DNA from: Mycobacterium sp. Root135
GTDB taxonomy: Bacteria > Actinomycetota > Actinomycetes > Mycobacteriales > Mycobacteriaceae
Direction of reading: 5' to 3'
NCBI RefSeq assembly: GCF_001426545.1
Contig: NZ_LMEZ01000009.1
Span: 1 to 64,000, forward strand
DNA length: 64,000 nucleotides
Shown: positions 1-8,189 of the stretch, piece after piece
Position numbering within the stretch: position 1 is the stretch's first letter
Layout of the letters: every line of letters starts with the position of its first letter
The notes under the pieces: model-generated
The model's input: only the letters and a program-made list of their open reading frames with translations
Database searches by the model: none
What the model was told of the DNA's origin: nothing
Position numbers and translations under genes: made by a program

Positions 1-62
1 GCGCTGAACCTGTTCCGGGCCCGCCGCACCGGCGCTGAACCTGTTCCGGGCCCGCCGCACCG
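1..62. repeat. 31-bp perfect tandem duplication at window edge
   Basis: Bases 1-31 are repeated exactly at 32-62 and the match stops at 63. The unit length is not a multiple of three, so the first copy is out of frame with the HNH gene that follows. The second copy reads in frame as ALNLFRARRT, the usual sequence just before the HNH domain of 13E12 proteins. It may be a real frameshifting duplication. The phase of the repeat coincides with the first base of the window, and 13E12 genes are multicopy, so a contig-end assembly artefact is at least as likely. Confidence 0.9.
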
Positions 63-448
63 CGTCGCGGGCGCAGCGGCTGATGCTGATCGCCCGCGAC
101 GGTGGGTGCACCAAGCCGGGGTGCACGGTTCCTGCTTACGGCAGCCAGGTCCATCACGCCGCCCGGGATTGGGCCGACGGCGGACAGACGAACGTCGACG
201 AGTTGGCTTTGGCGTGTGGGCCGGACAACCGGGTGGTCGGCCCGGGCGGGTGGTCCACCCGGATCAACGCCGACCATGACGTGGAGTGGATCCCACCGCC
301 GGCGTTGGACACCGGCCAGGCCCGGGTCAACGACTACCACCGTCCCGAACGGCTCTACCGGCCACCGGAGGACGAGCACGACGAGCAGGACGAACTGGGC
401 GTCGAAGACGGCCTCAGACCCGGCGGACCCGAACCCAACGCTGCCTAG
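32..448 (+). CDS. 13E12/DUF222-type HNH endonuclease, C-terminal part (5' end missing)
   Basis: This is the C-terminal end of a mycobacterial 13E12 repeat (DUF222) protein carrying an HNH nuclease fold. Visible elements are the cysteines of GGCTKPGC, the HNH core VHHAARDW followed by TNVDELALACGPDN, and the family tail WIPPPALDTGQARVNDYHRPERL. The reading frame is open from about base 8 but its start lies before the window. An in-frame TGA at 5-7, caused by the 31-bp duplication, separates it from upstream coding sequence if the duplication is real. The gene ends 45 bp before ligD. These proteins are multicopy and often linked to mobile DNA; the cellular role is not established. A frameshifted pseudogene is possible. 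Confidence 0.8.
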   Translation, partial: ALNLFRARRTASRAQRLMLIARDGGCTKPGCTVPAYGSQVHHAARDWADGGQTNVDELALACGPDNRVVGPGGWSTRINADHDVEWIPPPALDTGQARVNDYHRPERLYRPPEDEHDEQDELGVEDGLRPGGPEPNAA

Positions 449-493
449 CCGGCCGGAAGTTCACCCGCGGGAAGTCGCGGGTAATACGGTCAC

Positions 494-2761
494 GTGGTGG
501 AGCGCAGTGGGCGGGTGAAGCTGACCAACCCCGACAAGGTGCTGTATCCGGCCACGGGCACGACGAAGGCCGAAATCTTCGAGTACTACGTCGCGATCGC
601 CGACGTCATGGTGCCGCACATCGCGGGCCGGCCCGTCACCCGCAAGCGGTGGCCCAACGGGGTGGGGGAGTCGGACTTCTTCGAGAAGCAACTGGCGTCG
701 TCGGCCCCGGAGTGGCTCGAACGCGGCACCGTCGTCCACAGGTCGGGCAGCACCACCTACCCGATCGTCGACACCCGCGAGGGGCTGGCCTGGCTCGCGC
801 AGCAGGCGTCCCTGGAAGTGCACGTCCCGCAATGGCGGTTCGTGGGAACCGAGCCCGGTCCGGCGACGCGGATCGTGTTCGACCTCGACCCCGGTGAGGA
901 CGTCACCTTTCGTCAACTCTGCGAAGTCGCCCACGAGGTGCGGGGATTGATCACCGACATCGGTCTGACCACCTTCCCGGTGACCAGCGGCAGCAAGGGC
1001 CTGCACCTGTATGTGCCGCTGCAGGAACCGATCAGCAGTTCCGGTGCGTCGACGCTGGCCAAGCGCATCGCCCAGCAGCTCGAGAAGACGATGCCCAAAC
1101 AGGTCACCGCGACCATGACCAAGAGCCTGCGCGCCGGCAAGGTGTTCGTCGACTGGAGTCAGAACAGCGCCGCCAAGACCACGATCGCGCCGTACTCGAT
1201 GCGGGGCAGGGACGAGCCCACCGTCGCCGCGCCTCGCACGTGGGACGAAATAGAAGACCCCGACCTTCGGCACCTGCGCTTCGAAGAAGTGCTGGAACGC
1301 GTTGCCGCTCAAGGTGATCTGCTCGAGCCGCTCGATGACCTGGTCCCGCTGCCCGACAAGCTGACGACCTACCGCAGCATGCGCGACGCGGGCAAGACGC
1401 GGGAACCGGTTCCGCAAACGTCGCCGACCGTGGGCAACGACGACACGTTCGTGATCCAGGAGCATCACGCGCGGCGGTTGCACTACGACTTCCGACTCGA
1501 GCGCAACGGGGTGCTGGTGTCGTGGGCGGTGCCCAAGAACCTGCCAGAGAAGACGTCGGTCAACCACCTGGCGGTGCACACCGAGGACCACCCGCTGGAG
1601 TACGCCAGCTTCGAGGGCTCGATTCCCAAGGGCGAGTACGGCGGTGGTGAGGTCGTCGTCTGGGATTCCGGCACATACGAGGCCGAGAAGTTCCGCGACA
1701 ACCCACCCGACGGGCCTGACAAGGGCGGGGAAGTCATCGTCACGCTGCACGGAAGCAAGGTCTCGGGGCGGTACGCCCTCATTCAGACCGGCGGAAAGAA
1801 CTGGCTGGCGCACCGGATGAAGGAGCAACCGCAGCCCACCCCCGAGGACGTCAAACCCATGCTCGCCACCCATGGTTCGGTGTCGCGGCTGACGAAGGCG
1901 GTGTGGGCGTTCGAGGGCAAGTGGGACGGCTACCGGCTGCTGGTGGACGCCGACCACGGCGCGCTGACGCTACATTCGCGCAGCGGCCGTGACGTCACCG
2001 GTGAATACCCGCAACTGAAGGCGCTGGCGGCCGACCTGGCCGAGCATCACGTCACGCTGGACGGCGAAGTCGTCGCACTCGACGAGGCAGGCGTGCCGAA
2101 CTTCGGTCTGATGCAGAACCGGGCCCGGTCGACGCGAATCGAGTTCTGGGCCTTCGACATTCTGCAGCTCGACGGTCGATCGCTGTTGCGCGCCAAATAT
2201 TCCGACCGGCGCAAGCTGCTCGAGACGCTTGCCAAGGGTGGCGGACTGATTGTGCCCGAGCAGCTGAGTGGTGACGGACCCGAGGCTCTTGAGCACGCGC
2301 GTGCGAAGCGCTGGGAGGGCGTCGTCGCGAAGAAGCGGGATTCGACGTATCAACCAGGCAGACGGTCGCAGTCGTGGATCAAGGACAAGCTGTGGCTCAC
2401 GCAAGAGGTGGTGATCGGTGGTTGGCGTGCGGGGGAGGGCGGCCGCACCAGCGGGATTGGCGCACTGATGATCGGCGTGCCAGAGGGTGGCGGTCTGGCG
2501 TTCGCGGGTCGGGTCGGGACGGGGTTCACAGACAAGGACCTTGCGGCGCTGAAGAAGACGCTCGCCCCGCTGCACACCGATGAATCCCCCTTCAAAACCA
2601 GGCTTTCCAGCCTCGACGCCAGGGGCGTGACCTTCGTCGAGCCCACGCTGGTGGGGGAGGTGCGGTACAGCGAGCGCACCTCCGACGGTCGGCTCCGTCA
2701 GCCCAGCTGGCGCGGCCTGCGCCCGGACAAGAGTCCTGACGAGGTGGTCTGGGAAGAGTAA
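494..2761 (+). CDS. ligD: ATP-dependent DNA ligase D (polymerase-phosphoesterase-ligase)
   Basis: LigD is the multifunctional enzyme of bacterial non-homologous end joining. It fills in and processes double-strand-break ends and seals them with Ku. The 755-residue protein has the mycobacterial order. The AEP-type polymerase domain spans roughly residues 1-280, with metal-binding D130 and D132 in FDLDPG and D220 in VFVDW. The 3'-phosphoesterase domain starts near 310 (HARRLHYDFRLE, then EGSIPKGEYGGG). The nucleotidyl-transferase ligase domain runs from about 455 to the end, with adenylated lysine K476 in EGKWDGYR and motif EGVVAKKRDSTY. All catalytic positions I can check are intact. The start is GTG at 494. 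No Ku gene lies in the window. It corresponds to Rv0938. Confidence 0.97.
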   Translation: MVERSGRVKLTNPDKVLYPATGTTKAEIFEYYVAIADVMVPHIAGRPVTRKRWPNGVGESDFFEKQLASSAPEWLERGTVVHRSGSTTYPIVDTREGLAWLAQQASLEVHVPQWRFVGTEPGPATRIVFDLDPGEDVTFRQLCEVAHEVRGLITDIGLTTFPVTSGSKGLHLYVPLQEPISSSGASTLAKRIAQQLEKTMPKQVTATMTKSLRAGKVFVDWSQNSAAKTTIAPYSMRGRDEPTVAAPRTWDEIEDPDLRHLRFEEVLERVAAQGDLLEPLDDLVPLPDKLTTYRSMRDAGKTREPVPQTSPTVGNDDTFVIQEHHARRLHYDFRLERNGVLVSWAVPKNLPEKTSVNHLAVHTEDHPLEYASFEGSIPKGEYGGGEVVVWDSGTYEAEKFRDNPPDGPDKGGEVIVTLHGSKVSGRYALIQTGGKNWLAHRMKEQPQPTPEDVKPMLATHGSVSRLTKAVWAFEGKWDGYRLLVDADHGALTLHSRSGRDVTGEYPQLKALAADLAEHHVTLDGEVVALDEAGVPNFGLMQNRARSTRIEFWAFDILQLDGRSLLRAKYSDRRKLLETLAKGGGLIVPEQLSGDGPEALEHARAKRWEGVVAKKRDSTYQPGRRSQSWIKDKLWLTQEVVIGGWRAGEGGRTSGIGALMIGVPEGGGLAFAGRVGTGFTDKDLAALKKTLAPLHTDESPFKTRLSSLDARGVTFVEPTLVGEVRYSERTSDGRLRQPSWRGLRPDKSPDEVVWEE

Positions 2762-2779
2762 AGCAGCCAGCGTGGGATG

Positions 2780-3421
2780 TCAGTTGTGCCGGGGCGGCCG
2801 ATCGGTGACTGACCCCAACGAGTGCAGAACGTAGCGGTGCATCTCCTGCTCGGGGCGATAAGGGATTTCCCGCAAGGTCGCCGTCCGTTCCTGGAAACGC
2901 TCGTCGGAGTCATCCAGCGCCAGCACACCGGTCGCCGAATCGCAGGCGCTGAACCCGGTCACCGAGATGGCGAGGTTGTCGAACGCCGCTTCGATGTCGG
3001 CATAGCGTCCGGGGCCTTCGTTCAGCCGCTCCATCAACTCAAGTGGTTCGAGACCGCGTAGCGCGAAGACGTCCCTGCCGTCGAGGAACAGCGGGTGTCG
3101 CGGGCCGGCGGGCATGATCTCGCAGAGGCGGTCGGCGTCGTACCTCAGCACGAGGGCGCCGCGGGTTTCGGTCACGCTGTCTGCCGGTGGGCCGTTGTCT
3201 GCGTACGCGGCGATGAAGGCCTGCTTCTCGTCGTCGCTCAACGCGTCGCCGAACATCGCCAGCGTCTCATGTAGCAGGTGATCGTCGACGCGATCGGCAC
3301 CGCGACCCGTGATGGTGCCGTACGTCGCCGACAGTGCATCCACCTGTGCCGGGGACATGCCGAATTCGAGCCTGCCCAACCCCTTGCGGGGACGTATGGT
3401 CCAGTCAGTTTCCGCTGCCAT
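2780..3421 (-). CDS. Conserved hypothetical protein (213 aa)
   Basis: I do not recognise a named family. The protein is soluble and rather acidic and begins MAAETDWTIRPRKG, followed by a GLGRLEFGMSPAQV stretch. There is no signal peptide or membrane segment. The open frame extends upstream to 3550, but that would overlap the RraA gene ending at 3477, and the ATG at 3421 gives a sensible N-terminus, so I chose it. It lies 55 bp downstream of the rraA-like gene on the same strand and may be the last gene of the tct operon, though nothing in the protein ties it to transport. It converges on ligD with an 18-bp gap. Confidence 0.7.
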   Translation of the reverse strand: MAAETDWTIRPRKGLGRLEFGMSPAQVDALSATYGTITGRGADRVDDHLLHETLAMFGDALSDDEKQAFIAAYADNGPPADSVTETRGALVLRYDADRLCEIMPAGPRHPLFLDGRDVFALRGLEPLELMERLNEGPGRYADIEAAFDNLAISVTGFSACDSATGVLALDDSDERFQERTATLREIPYRPEQEMHRYVLHSLGSVTDRPPRHN

Positions 3422-3476
3422 CGTGGTTACCAGGATGCCACGGCGCGTTGCGAGACAGCTCTCTACCAAGCCTCTA

Positions 3477-4088
3477 CTAGGACGTGCGACGGAACCCGCT
3501 GGCGTAGGCGAGCCGCTTCTCCGCTTCGGCGGCTTCGATCTTCTCGGCATCGACGAGCACGCGTTCGGCTTCAGTCCGCTGTACGACGACCACTCCGTCG
3601 GCGTCGGCGACGATGATGTCGCCAGGAACCACGACGACGCCCGCGATGGCGACCGGCTGCTGCAACCTGCCGGGACCGTGTTTGTAGGGGCCGGCCGGCG
3701 TGACAGCCCTTGCGAACACTGGCATTTCGCAATCGCGGAGGGCGTCCGCGTCGCGAACCGCTCCGTCGATGACGAACCCTCCGATGCCGAGCGACTTGGC
3801 CCGGATCCCGATCAGATCGCCGATGAGCGCGCGGCTCAGATCGCCGTGCCCGTTGATGACGATGATGTCACCCGGTTGGGCGATGTCGAGAGCGTGATGG
3901 ACGTAGAGGTTGTCGCCAGGTCGGGTCCACACGGTCAGCGCGGGGCCTGCCAGCCTGGCGCCGGGCCACATCGGGGCCAAGCCCGAGGCGATACCGAAAC
4001 GCTCCTGGGCGTCACCGACGTTGGCCGCAGGCACCGAGGCGAACCGCTCGAGCACGTCGTGGCTGAGTTGAGTCGTGGTCATGGTCAT
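3477..4088 (-). CDS. RraA/HMG-aldolase family protein
   Basis: This is a member of the RraA/4-hydroxy-4-methyl-2-oxoglutarate aldolase fold, formerly called the menG-like family (203 aa). The family signature is present: a GDLIG loop near residue 90, then GGFVIDGAVRDAD with R112 and D113, the substrate- and Mg-binding pair of the aldolases. Class II aldolases of this type cleave 4-hydroxy-4-methyl-2-oxoglutarate or 4-carboxy-4-hydroxy-2-oxoadipate to pyruvate plus a keto acid. The start codon overlaps the tctC stop as ATGA, so it is translationally coupled to a carboxylate transporter. That supports a catabolic aldolase rather than an RNase E regulator. The true substrate is unknown. A second ATG six bases downstream is possible. 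Confidence 0.88.
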   Translation of the reverse strand: MTMTTTQLSHDVLERFASVPAANVGDAQERFGIASGLAPMWPGARLAGPALTVWTRPGDNLYVHHALDIAQPGDIIVINGHGDLSRALIGDLIGIRAKSLGIGGFVIDGAVRDADALRDCEMPVFARAVTPAGPYKHGPGRLQQPVAIAGVVVVPGDIIVADADGVVVVQRTEAERVLVDAEKIEAAEAEKRLAYASGFRRTS

Positions 4089-5086
4089 CCGTTCGTCTGC
4101 AGCAGTTCGGTGATGATCGGCTTGATCTGGGTTTCCTTGTCGATCCAGAGCTTCTCGATGTCGGCTCCCGATTCCCAGACCGGCTGAGTACCGGAGGCCT
4201 CGAGCTTGGCCTGCACGGCCGGATCCTCTTCGGCCTTCTTGAGTGCAGCCTCAAGCACGGCGACGGTCTCGGCGGGCGTGTCCTTGGGGACGGAGACCGC
4301 AAAGTTGTTGCTCATCGGGTCAACTTCGAAGCCCTGGCTGGAGAGCGTGGGGACGTCCGGCACGAAGGGGCTCGGCTCGTCCTGAATGACGGTGAGGAGA
4401 TTGAGCTCACCTGACTTGAACTGACCGAAGAAGCTCGAGATGCCGCCGAGTGCGAAGTCCGTCTCGCCGGCAACCACGGCGGCGATCTTCTCCGAACCGC
4501 TGTTGTAGTGCACGATGTTGAACTTCAGCCCGAGAGCGTCTTCGAGGATGCGCAGGTTGATGTGGTCGTCGCCGCCTCGTGAATCCGTTCCGACGGTGAC
4601 CGTTCCCGGGCTGGCCTTCGCCGCCGCGAACAGGTCCTTGACACTTCGGTACGGGCTGCTCTTGTTGACGCCGATGACGATGGCGTTCGACGCGAATGAT
4701 CCGATGGGCATGAAGCTTTCGCGATCGAAGCCGGCCTTCTTGCTCGGATCCAGATACCGACCCAGGATCGACGGGACGTTCGTGTACACCAACGTGTGTC
4801 CATCGGGCTTGGCGTTGGCGGCGTAGTTCAGGCCGATGACTTGGCTGCCGCCCTCCTTGTTGACCACCTTGACGTTGGCGCCGAGGGAATCCTGCATGGC
4901 GGGGGCCATGATTCGAGCCAGGATGTCGTTGCCCGCGCCCGCGGCGGACGGCACGATCCACTCGATGGTGCTGCCCTTCCTGGGGAACTCGCCGGCCGCT
5001 TCCTTCCCCGTGGAGCCGCCTGAACATCCGGCGAGCAGCACGGCCGCCGTCAGTGCGGCGCCGATCGCCCTGAAGTCTCTGGTCAT
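4085..5086 (-). CDS. Tripartite tricarboxylate transporter substrate-binding lipoprotein (TctC family)
   Basis: This is the extracytoplasmic solute receptor of a tripartite tricarboxylate transporter. The 333-residue protein starts with a lipoprotein signal ending in LLAG|C with acylated C21, followed by a low-complexity linker and a Bug/TctC-type periplasmic-binding fold (IEWIVPSAAGAGNDILARIM near the N-terminus of the mature chain). It delivers a carboxylate to TctA/TctB. The gene overlaps tctA upstream by 4 bp (ATGA) and the aldolase gene downstream by 4 bp, giving the order tctB-tctA-tctC-aldolase. The ligand cannot be told from sequence; citrate, other di- or tricarboxylates, or an aromatic-derived carboxylate are all possible. 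Confidence 0.92.
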   Translation of the reverse strand: MTRDFRAIGAALTAAVLLAGCSGGSTGKEAAGEFPRKGSTIEWIVPSAAGAGNDILARIMAPAMQDSLGANVKVVNKEGGSQVIGLNYAANAKPDGHTLVYTNVPSILGRYLDPSKKAGFDRESFMPIGSFASNAIVIGVNKSSPYRSVKDLFAAAKASPGTVTVGTDSRGGDDHINLRILEDALGLKFNIVHYNSGSEKIAAVVAGETDFALGGISSFFGQFKSGELNLLTVIQDEPSPFVPDVPTLSSQGFEVDPMSNNFAVSVPKDTPAETVAVLEAALKKAEEDPAVQAKLEASGTQPVWESGADIEKLWIDKETQIKPIITELLQTNG

Positions 5087-6663
5087 TTCACGGTCTCCTT
5101 TGTTGCGAGGGGTTCGAGGTCTTCTGTGAATCCGGCCGGTGCCGAGGATTCGGCGGGTACGACCGGCACTCGTGGGCGTCGCCTCTCGAGGAGTGCGATG
5201 ATCGCTGGCCGGATCGCGCCGAAGGCGACGGCAAGCGCGCAGACTGCGACGAGAGTGGTGCTCAGCGGGCTGCTGGTGAAGATTCCGTAGTCACCACGCG
5301 AAAGTGCCAGTGAGCGTTGGAAGTTCTCTTCGAGCATCGGACCGAGGATGAGTGCGAGGACCAGAGGCGTCAGCGGCACCTTGAGCAGGTGGAACAGGTA
5401 ACCGACAACGCCGGCGCCGAGCATGACGAGGATGTCGAAGGTGCTGCCGTTGATCGAGTAGGTGCCGAGGAACATGAACGCAAGGATCGCGGCCATCAGG
5501 TAGTAGAACGGCACGCGCAGGATGGCGATCCACACCCGGGCGAGTGGGACGTTCAGGATGAGCAGGATCAGGTTGCCGACGAGGAAGCTCGCGATGATGG
5601 TCCACGCGACGTCGGGGTTGTCGCGGAACAGCAGCGGCCCTGGTATGAGGCCGTTGATGGTGAATGCGCCGGCCATGATGGCGACTGTCGCAGACGTCGG
5701 GATTCCCAGTGTGAACAGCGGGATCATCGAGGACACCGACAGCGAGTTGTTGGCAGCCTCGGGTCCGGCGACACCCTCCACGGCGCCCTTGCCGAATTCA
5801 CGCTTGCGTTTGGAGAGACGCTTCTCGGTGGCGTAGGACGCCAGAGACGTTGCCGCGCCAGGTGATCCGGGCAGCAGACCCATGAAGAAGCCGATCACCG
5901 ATCCGCGCAGGAACGGAAAGAAGGAGCGCCTCATGTCCTGGCGACTCGGGAAGAGCTTGCCGACGGTGAGCGGCTTCGGAACCCCGAGTGGACCCTTCTG
6001 TGCCTGGGCCAAGATCTCGCTGAGCCCGAAGACGCCCATCACGACGGCGACCAGTCCGATGCCGTCGTACAGCTCGGGCATCTCGAAGGTGAATCGTTGG
6101 AGGCCGACGCCCGAGTCGATACCGACGGTGGCGATCGCGAGGCCCAAGCCTGCACTCAGCAGCGCCTTGGGGAAGTTGTTGCCGGCGAAGCTGGTGATGA
6201 GCGCCATGCCAAGCAGAGCGACGAGAAACAGCTCTGGGGCGCCGAATTCGAGGGCCAGGCGGCTGAACGGCGCAACCACGACGAAGCCGATGACTCCGAT
6301 CAGGCCGCCGACGAAGGAGGCCAGCGCGGCGATCACCAGGGCGGGGCCACCGCGCCCCTGCTTCGCCATCTCGTAGCCGTCGATGGTGGTGGCGATCGAC
6401 GACGCTTCGCCGGGAATTCGAAGCAGGACAGCGGTCGTCGTGCCGCCGTAGGCTGCGCCGTAGAGGATGGCGGCCAGCATGATGATGGCCGTGGTGGCGT
6501 CGAGGCCGAAGGTAACGGGAATCAGCAGTGACACGGCGGCTGCCGGGCCGAAGCCGGGCAGTACTCCGACGACCATGCCGAGTACGCAGCCGAGAAGCGC
6601 GAACAACAAGTGCTGCGGGGTGAATACGTTCATCAATCCGCCGAGGAGTGCGTCGAAGCCCAT
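5083..6663 (-). CDS. Tripartite tricarboxylate transporter large permease (TctA family)
   Basis: TctA is the large membrane subunit, with about 12 transmembrane segments, that forms the ion-coupled translocation path of the TTT transporter. At 526 residues it matches the usual family size (about 500). Family motifs include LPGFGPAAAVSLLIPVTFGL near the N-terminus and the glycine-rich YGGTTTAVLLRIPGE loop. The open frame continues far upstream to 7320, but that part is a shadow of tctB; the ATG at 6663 sits two bases after the tctB stop and gives the conserved N-terminus MGFDALLGG. It is co-transcribed with tctB and tctC. Confidence 0.95.
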   Translation of the reverse strand: MGFDALLGGLMNVFTPQHLLFALLGCVLGMVVGVLPGFGPAAAVSLLIPVTFGLDATTAIIMLAAILYGAAYGGTTTAVLLRIPGEASSIATTIDGYEMAKQGRGGPALVIAALASFVGGLIGVIGFVVVAPFSRLALEFGAPELFLVALLGMALITSFAGNNFPKALLSAGLGLAIATVGIDSGVGLQRFTFEMPELYDGIGLVAVVMGVFGLSEILAQAQKGPLGVPKPLTVGKLFPSRQDMRRSFFPFLRGSVIGFFMGLLPGSPGAATSLASYATEKRLSKRKREFGKGAVEGVAGPEAANNSLSVSSMIPLFTLGIPTSATVAIMAGAFTINGLIPGPLLFRDNPDVAWTIIASFLVGNLILLILNVPLARVWIAILRVPFYYLMAAILAFMFLGTYSINGSTFDILVMLGAGVVGYLFHLLKVPLTPLVLALILGPMLEENFQRSLALSRGDYGIFTSSPLSTTLVAVCALAVAFGAIRPAIIALLERRRPRVPVVPAESSAPAGFTEDLEPLATKETVK

Positions 6664-6665
6664 GG

Positions 6666-7220
6666 TCACAGTCCCAGCGATGCGATGAAGTCGATTGACG
6701 ATGCGGGAAGCTCTGTGCCAAGCCAGGATTCGAACACCAGGCGAGACACGACGGCGGCGCCGACGCCGACCAAGATGGCGAGCCACCAGGGCCGCTTGCT
6801 GACGAAGAACAGCACGACGGCCAGCATCGAGGTCATGGTCACCGTGTATCCGGTGACGGGAAGCAGGAGCGCCGCACCCAGGACCGAGGCGACGATGATC
6901 CCGACGCGCACCCATCCGGCGCGGTCCGGGAACTCGGCTTCCTCGGAATCCTCGTCGACCATCTCGACGAGATCGTCGCTGGGGGCGACGTGCACGCGGC
7001 GGGCGACTTCGAGTTGGACCAGCCACAGCAGGCCGGAAGCTGCGACGAGGATGCCCGCGACCGTGGGAAAGAAGCCGGCGCCAACACCGGTGACGTTCGT
7101 CAGCCCGTACGAGGCGCCGACCAGCGCGATCGCAGCGCCGCCCACCAGGGCAACGACCGCCGTCGACCACTCCAATCTGGTGAGCCCGGTGGGGTTCGGT
7201 TGTTTCGTTGAGACCGGCAT
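6666..7220 (-). CDS. Tripartite tricarboxylate transporter small permease (TctB family)
   Basis: This is the small, four-helix subunit of the TTT transporter (184 aa). Hydrophobic segments occur around WSTAVVALVGGAAIALVGAS, near GFFPTVAGILVAASGLLWLV and twice in the C-terminal half, separated by an acidic loop (VDEDSEEAEF). The family shows weak conservation, so the assignment leans on size, topology and position directly before tctA. I moved the start from 7301 to ATG 7220, which has a purine-rich AGAGGCGG a few bases upstream and begins MPVSTKQPN. It is the first gene of the operon and faces the RpiR regulator across a 126-bp divergent promoter region. Confidence 0.88.
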   Translation of the reverse strand: MPVSTKQPNPTGLTRLEWSTAVVALVGGAAIALVGASYGLTNVTGVGAGFFPTVAGILVAASGLLWLVQLEVARRVHVAPSDDLVEMVDEDSEEAEFPDRAGWVRVGIIVASVLGAALLLPVTGYTVTMTSMLAVVLFFVSKRPWWLAILVGVGAAVVSRLVFESWLGTELPASSIDFIASLGL

Positions 7221-7278
7221 CGTCGTCCGCCTCTCTGCCTGTCGTGAAGAATCCGAAGTTCGACCTGAGTGGCGAACT

Positions 7279-7300
7279 TGCAATCTTGCACAGGATTGCA
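7279..7300. promoter_or_regulatory. Candidate RpiR operator (TGCAATC-N8-GATTGCA)
   Basis: A perfect 7-bp inverted repeat with an 8-base spacer lies midway between the divergent tctB (start 7220) and rpiR-type (start 7347) genes. It is the only strong palindrome I see in the region. Position and symmetry suit binding by the adjacent RpiR-family dimer, controlling the transporter and possibly its own gene. Confidence 0.6.
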
Positions 7301-7346
7301 TTTTGGTCGGGTAGTGTCAATCATCACAACGAGATCAAGGAGTGAC

Positions 7347-8189
7347 GTGAGCTTTCGCGCAGTGGTCGCAAGTAGCCAGGTAAAGCTGAGCGCATCCGAG
7401 GACCGCGTGATGAACGTTCTTCTCGGTGCGGACATGTCCCATGTCCCCGCGGCCGAGGTCGCCGAGAAGGCGCAGACGCACGAGTCGACCGTCATCCGGC
7501 TTGCGAAGAAACTGGGCTACCGCGGCTACCCGGAACTCAGAAGCGACCTCCGCCGCGACGAGGGGGGCGCGCCCTCGTCGAGTGCGCCGCCGATGCGTAG
7601 TGAGAGCGGGCACCACCTCGACGAGTTCATTCGCGACGAGGTTGCCGCCATGAATTCGTTGTCGCGCTTCGTGTCTCAGGAAGATCTTGATGCGGCGGCA
7701 CGCACTCTGAACACCACGCGGACCGTATATCTGTTGTCCAGCAACGACGAACGACCCACGATGGAGTTGCTCGCCCGCCGGTTGCGCAGGCTGGGATTGA
7801 CCGTCGTCAGTCTGCGTCCGTCGCCGAAGGATCTCGCCGAACGCTTCGTGTCGTTCGATCACACCAGCACGCTCATCGGATTTGCGCTTCGCGAAGCGCC
7901 CAAGCAGCTGTCGACGCTGATGGGCGAGGCAACTCGGCGCGGTGGGAAGACGATCTTGATCAGCGACGTGCCGGGTTACAAGTTTCGGCCCAGTCCAGAT
8001 CATCTGTTGGCTGCCAGGCGCGGAGACGACAGCGAATACCGGACCCAGTTGATTCCGATCGCGCTGTGCTACGCGTTGCAGCTTGCCGTCTTCCACCTCG
8101 ACGCCGACCGGTATCAGGCGACTCGTGACAGCATCGACGACCTGACGCGGATGCTCGGCGGCACGGGTGAGATTCCGTTGCGCCCGTGA
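7347..8189 (+). CDS. RpiR/MurR-family transcriptional regulator
   Basis: This is a DNA-binding regulator with an N-terminal RpiR-type helix-turn-helix (roughly residues 15-70: EVAEKAQTHESTVIRLAKKLGYRGYPELR) and a C-terminal SIS-like ligand-binding domain (about 120-250). Such proteins sense phosphosugars or small carboxylates. The start is GTG at 7347, preceded by AAGGAG at optimal distance; the upstream part of the frame (from 7269) would include the promoter and is rejected. It is divergent from tctBAC and overlaps the following MFS gene by 4 bp (GTGA), so it probably controls both transporters. The SIS domain is diverged and I cannot name its ligand. Confidence 0.88.
   Translation: MSFRAVVASSQVKLSASEDRVMNVLLGADMSHVPAAEVAEKAQTHESTVIRLAKKLGYRGYPELRSDLRRDEGGAPSSSAPPMRSESGHHLDEFIRDEVAAMNSLSRFVSQEDLDAAARTLNTTRTVYLLSSNDERPTMELLARRLRRLGLTVVSLRPSPKDLAERFVSFDHTSTLIGFALREAPKQLSTLMGEATRRGGKTILISDVPGYKFRPSPDHLLAARRGDDSEYRTQLIPIALCYALQLAVFHLDADRYQATRDSIDDLTRMLGGTGEIPLRP

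Noticed and set aside
461..1957. 498-residue open frame on the minus strand opposite ligD
   Set aside because: It is a GC-rich shadow frame; ligD on the plus strand has all expected motifs and the antisense product has no recognisable domain. The same holds for the long minus frame 44019-46229 opposite sucCD and the one at 57070-58878 opposite purH.
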